In this document: in pieces, positions 23,501-24,822 of the stretch | How the letters are laid out: each line of letters opens with the position of its first letter | Numbering within the stretch: the stretch's first letter is position 1 | The notes under the pieces: generated by a model | What the model was told of the DNA's origin: nothing | Databases searched by the model: none | Seen by the model: only the letters and a program-made list of their open reading frames with translations | IMG/VR virus record: IMGVR_UViG_3300020457_000089 | Coordinates: 1 to 24,822 of that record | Origin: a virus | DNA length: 24,822 nucleotides | Strand: one strand, 5' to 3' | Program-made: the position numbers and the translations under genes

Positions 23501-24822
23501 TATGTAATACCACCACCCATTAATACATATTCATTTGTACCAACACATACAAGATTAGCAATTCCTTTCTGTGCTAAAACTCTATTTTGAGAAGTACTGT
23601 CTCCAACAAGGTACATATCTGTACTTGATCTTTCTATATTAATATCACCAGAAGTAGAATTGTATATAGTTACTATATCTCCTTCTGATAGTACATTAGC
23701 AGAACTAATAGTTATATCACCACTAGCTTTAATCAACTTACCAACATCAGAAGTTTGAATTGTATATGCTGCTGCTTGTGTATTAACTGGTAGAGATCTG
23801 ACATTACCACCAGCATCATTTAAAGTACCTACAGTTAAAGATTTTGAAGTTGCTGTATTACCAGCAGTAAGAACACTATCTAAAGTTTGTGATGGTGTAT
23901 CCCAACTACCATCAGATTTTAAGTACTTAGATGTCTCTGCTAATGTAGATCCAGGAACTAAACCTGCACCTTCACCAGCAAATGTACCTGATCCACTACC
24001 ACCTCCAGCAGTATCAACCCAAGCAGAACTATCAGCATCAGTGTAGTAAATCTTCAACTGACCTTCATCAGATTTCCACCAAAGATCTCCATTGGAAGCA
24101 GATGTTGGTGCTGTTGTTGAAATAGTTACTGAAGCTCCACCACCAGTAGGAGCATCAATCCAATCTACTTCAGTACCAGTAGTACTTAATATCTGTCCAG
24201 GAGTACCTAGCCCTCCATCCTTATCCTTTACACCAGCATTAAGTTCTAAATTACCAACAACAGATACATGGTCATCTAAAGTTAAATGATGAGAACCTCC
24301 AATTCCATTACCTCTAATTTTTAGATTAGAAGTCCCACTGGTCAATTGAACTGCATCACCATTGATATTAACTTGATCAACATTAAGAGAACCAGTCAGT
24401 GTAAGAGTACCATTAGAAGCAAGAGTTAATTTATCACTAGCATTTAATTCACCAGTAGTATTAGATCCAGTTATTACTCTCTCTGCTGCATTATTATTAA
24501 TGGTTGTAGAAGCACCAGTAGGAGCATTAGTAAATTCTAAAGCATCACCAATAGAATTTACTTTAATCCATTTATCAGCAGTTAATGTGCTTGGAGTATC
24601 TTTTAAATTTGAAAAATTAAGTAAAGGTGGTGTATATGTAAACTCTCCTGCATCATCATATGATAAGTCACCGTCACCAGAAGCAACTGCTTTAACAACG
24701 TCTAATGATGTTAAATCAAAACTACTATCACTACCACCTTCTAACTTCTGGAAGAAAAATCTACTCTGTTTTTCATTATTCCAATCAATCTGCATACAAG
24801 TAGTAGCATCATTAATATCAAA
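23500..24822 (-). CDS. Fibre-like structural protein, 5' end outside window
   Basis: At least 431 residues are visible from an ATG at 24795, but the frame stays open to the edge (FDINDATTC before that Met). No Shine-Dalgarno precedes the ATG, so the true start is probably upstream of the window. Motifs are fibre-like: NFSNLKDTPSTLTADKWIKV, then VITGSNTTGELNASDKLTLA, a 'GTLTLTGSLNVDQVNINGD' stretch, and FAGEGAGLVPGSTLAETSKY with YLKSDGSWDTP. This is the same GLVP/KYLKSDGSW repeat that is multiplied in the 1006-residue fibre nearby, so the two share building blocks. The C-terminal part (LPVNTQAAAYTIQTSDVGKL then IKASGDITISS, EGDIVTIYNSTSGDINIERS) is a beta module common in fibres. Its stop overlaps the start of the glycine-rich protein. 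Fibre or baseplate-spike component; details unknown. Confidence 0.74.
   Translation of the reverse strand, partial: FDINDATTCMQIDWNNEKQSRFFFQKLEGGSDSSFDLTSLDVVKAVASGDGDLSYDDAGEFTYTPPLLNFSNLKDTPSTLTADKWIKVNSIGDALEFTNAPTGASTTINNNAAERVITGSNTTGELNASDKLTLASNGTLTLTGSLNVDQVNINGDAVQLTSGTSNLKIRGNGIGGSHHLTLDDHVSVVGNLELNAGVKDKDGGLGTPGQILSTTGTEVDWIDAPTGGGASVTISTTAPTSASNGDLWWKSDEGQLKIYYTDADSSAWVDTAGGGSGSGTFAGEGAGLVPGSTLAETSKYLKSDGSWDTPSQTLDSVLTAGNTATSKSLTVGTLNDAGGNVRSLPVNTQAAAYTIQTSDVGKLIKASGDITISSANVLSEGDIVTIYNSTSGDINIERSSTDMYLVGDSTSQNRVLAQKGIANLVCVGTNEYVLMGGGIT

Overview
The window looks like part of the virion-structure region of a T4-like myovirus, most probably a marine cyanophage-type phage. Four things support this. 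There are recognisable neck proteins gp13 and gp14. There is a dense series of long tail-fibre-like and other structural ORFs of the kind seen in cyanomyoviruses. T4-type late promoter octamers (TATAAATA or GATAAATA) sit in front of seven genes. The base composition is AT-rich. The host itself cannot be read from the sequence. There are no tRNAs, integrase, insertion sequences or CRISPR arrays, and no metabolic genes.

All genes lie on the minus strand, so transcription runs from high to low coordinates. The window is almost fully coding. The longest gaps are only about 77, 75 and 54 bases, and these hold promoters and hairpins. Layout in transcription order: (1) 24822-23500, a fibre-like protein whose start is probably outside the window; (2) 23500-21935, two Calx-beta-like domains plus a large glycine-rich domain; (3) 21874-18854, a 1006-residue repeat fibre with a cupredoxin-like motif near its N-terminus and near-identical 228-bp tandem repeats; (4) 18851-17222, four small to medium structural proteins; (5) 17170-15752, a structural protein that looks like a short core with inserted modules; (6) a terminator, then 15674-9360, a giant 2104-residue repeat protein; (7) 9322-8493, two small proteins, the first starting with an Mtd-N-like motif; (8) 8481-3733, a 1582-residue fibre or spike with five CBM5/12-like repeats and a right-handed beta-helix-like segment; (9) 3657-3343, a small Ig-like protein; (10) 3303-1229, an unusual aromatic- and Cys-rich 512-residue protein followed by a 170-residue coiled-coil protein, a possible adhesin and chaperone pair; (11) gp13 and the start of gp14.

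Taken together the genes probably build the neck and the host-contacting parts of the virion (fibres, spikes, baseplate or collar appendages), expressed late. The most interesting regulatory feature is in front of gp13. A late promoter overlaps a strong hairpin that also contains the gp13 Shine-Dalgarno. Read-through RNA would have that site closed, whereas RNA started at the late promoter would lack most of the blocking arm. This resembles the control of T4 genes e and soc. Other points of note are the expanding repeats in the fibres, the cupredoxin-like motif, and the missing ribosome binding site and late promoter in front of the giant gene.
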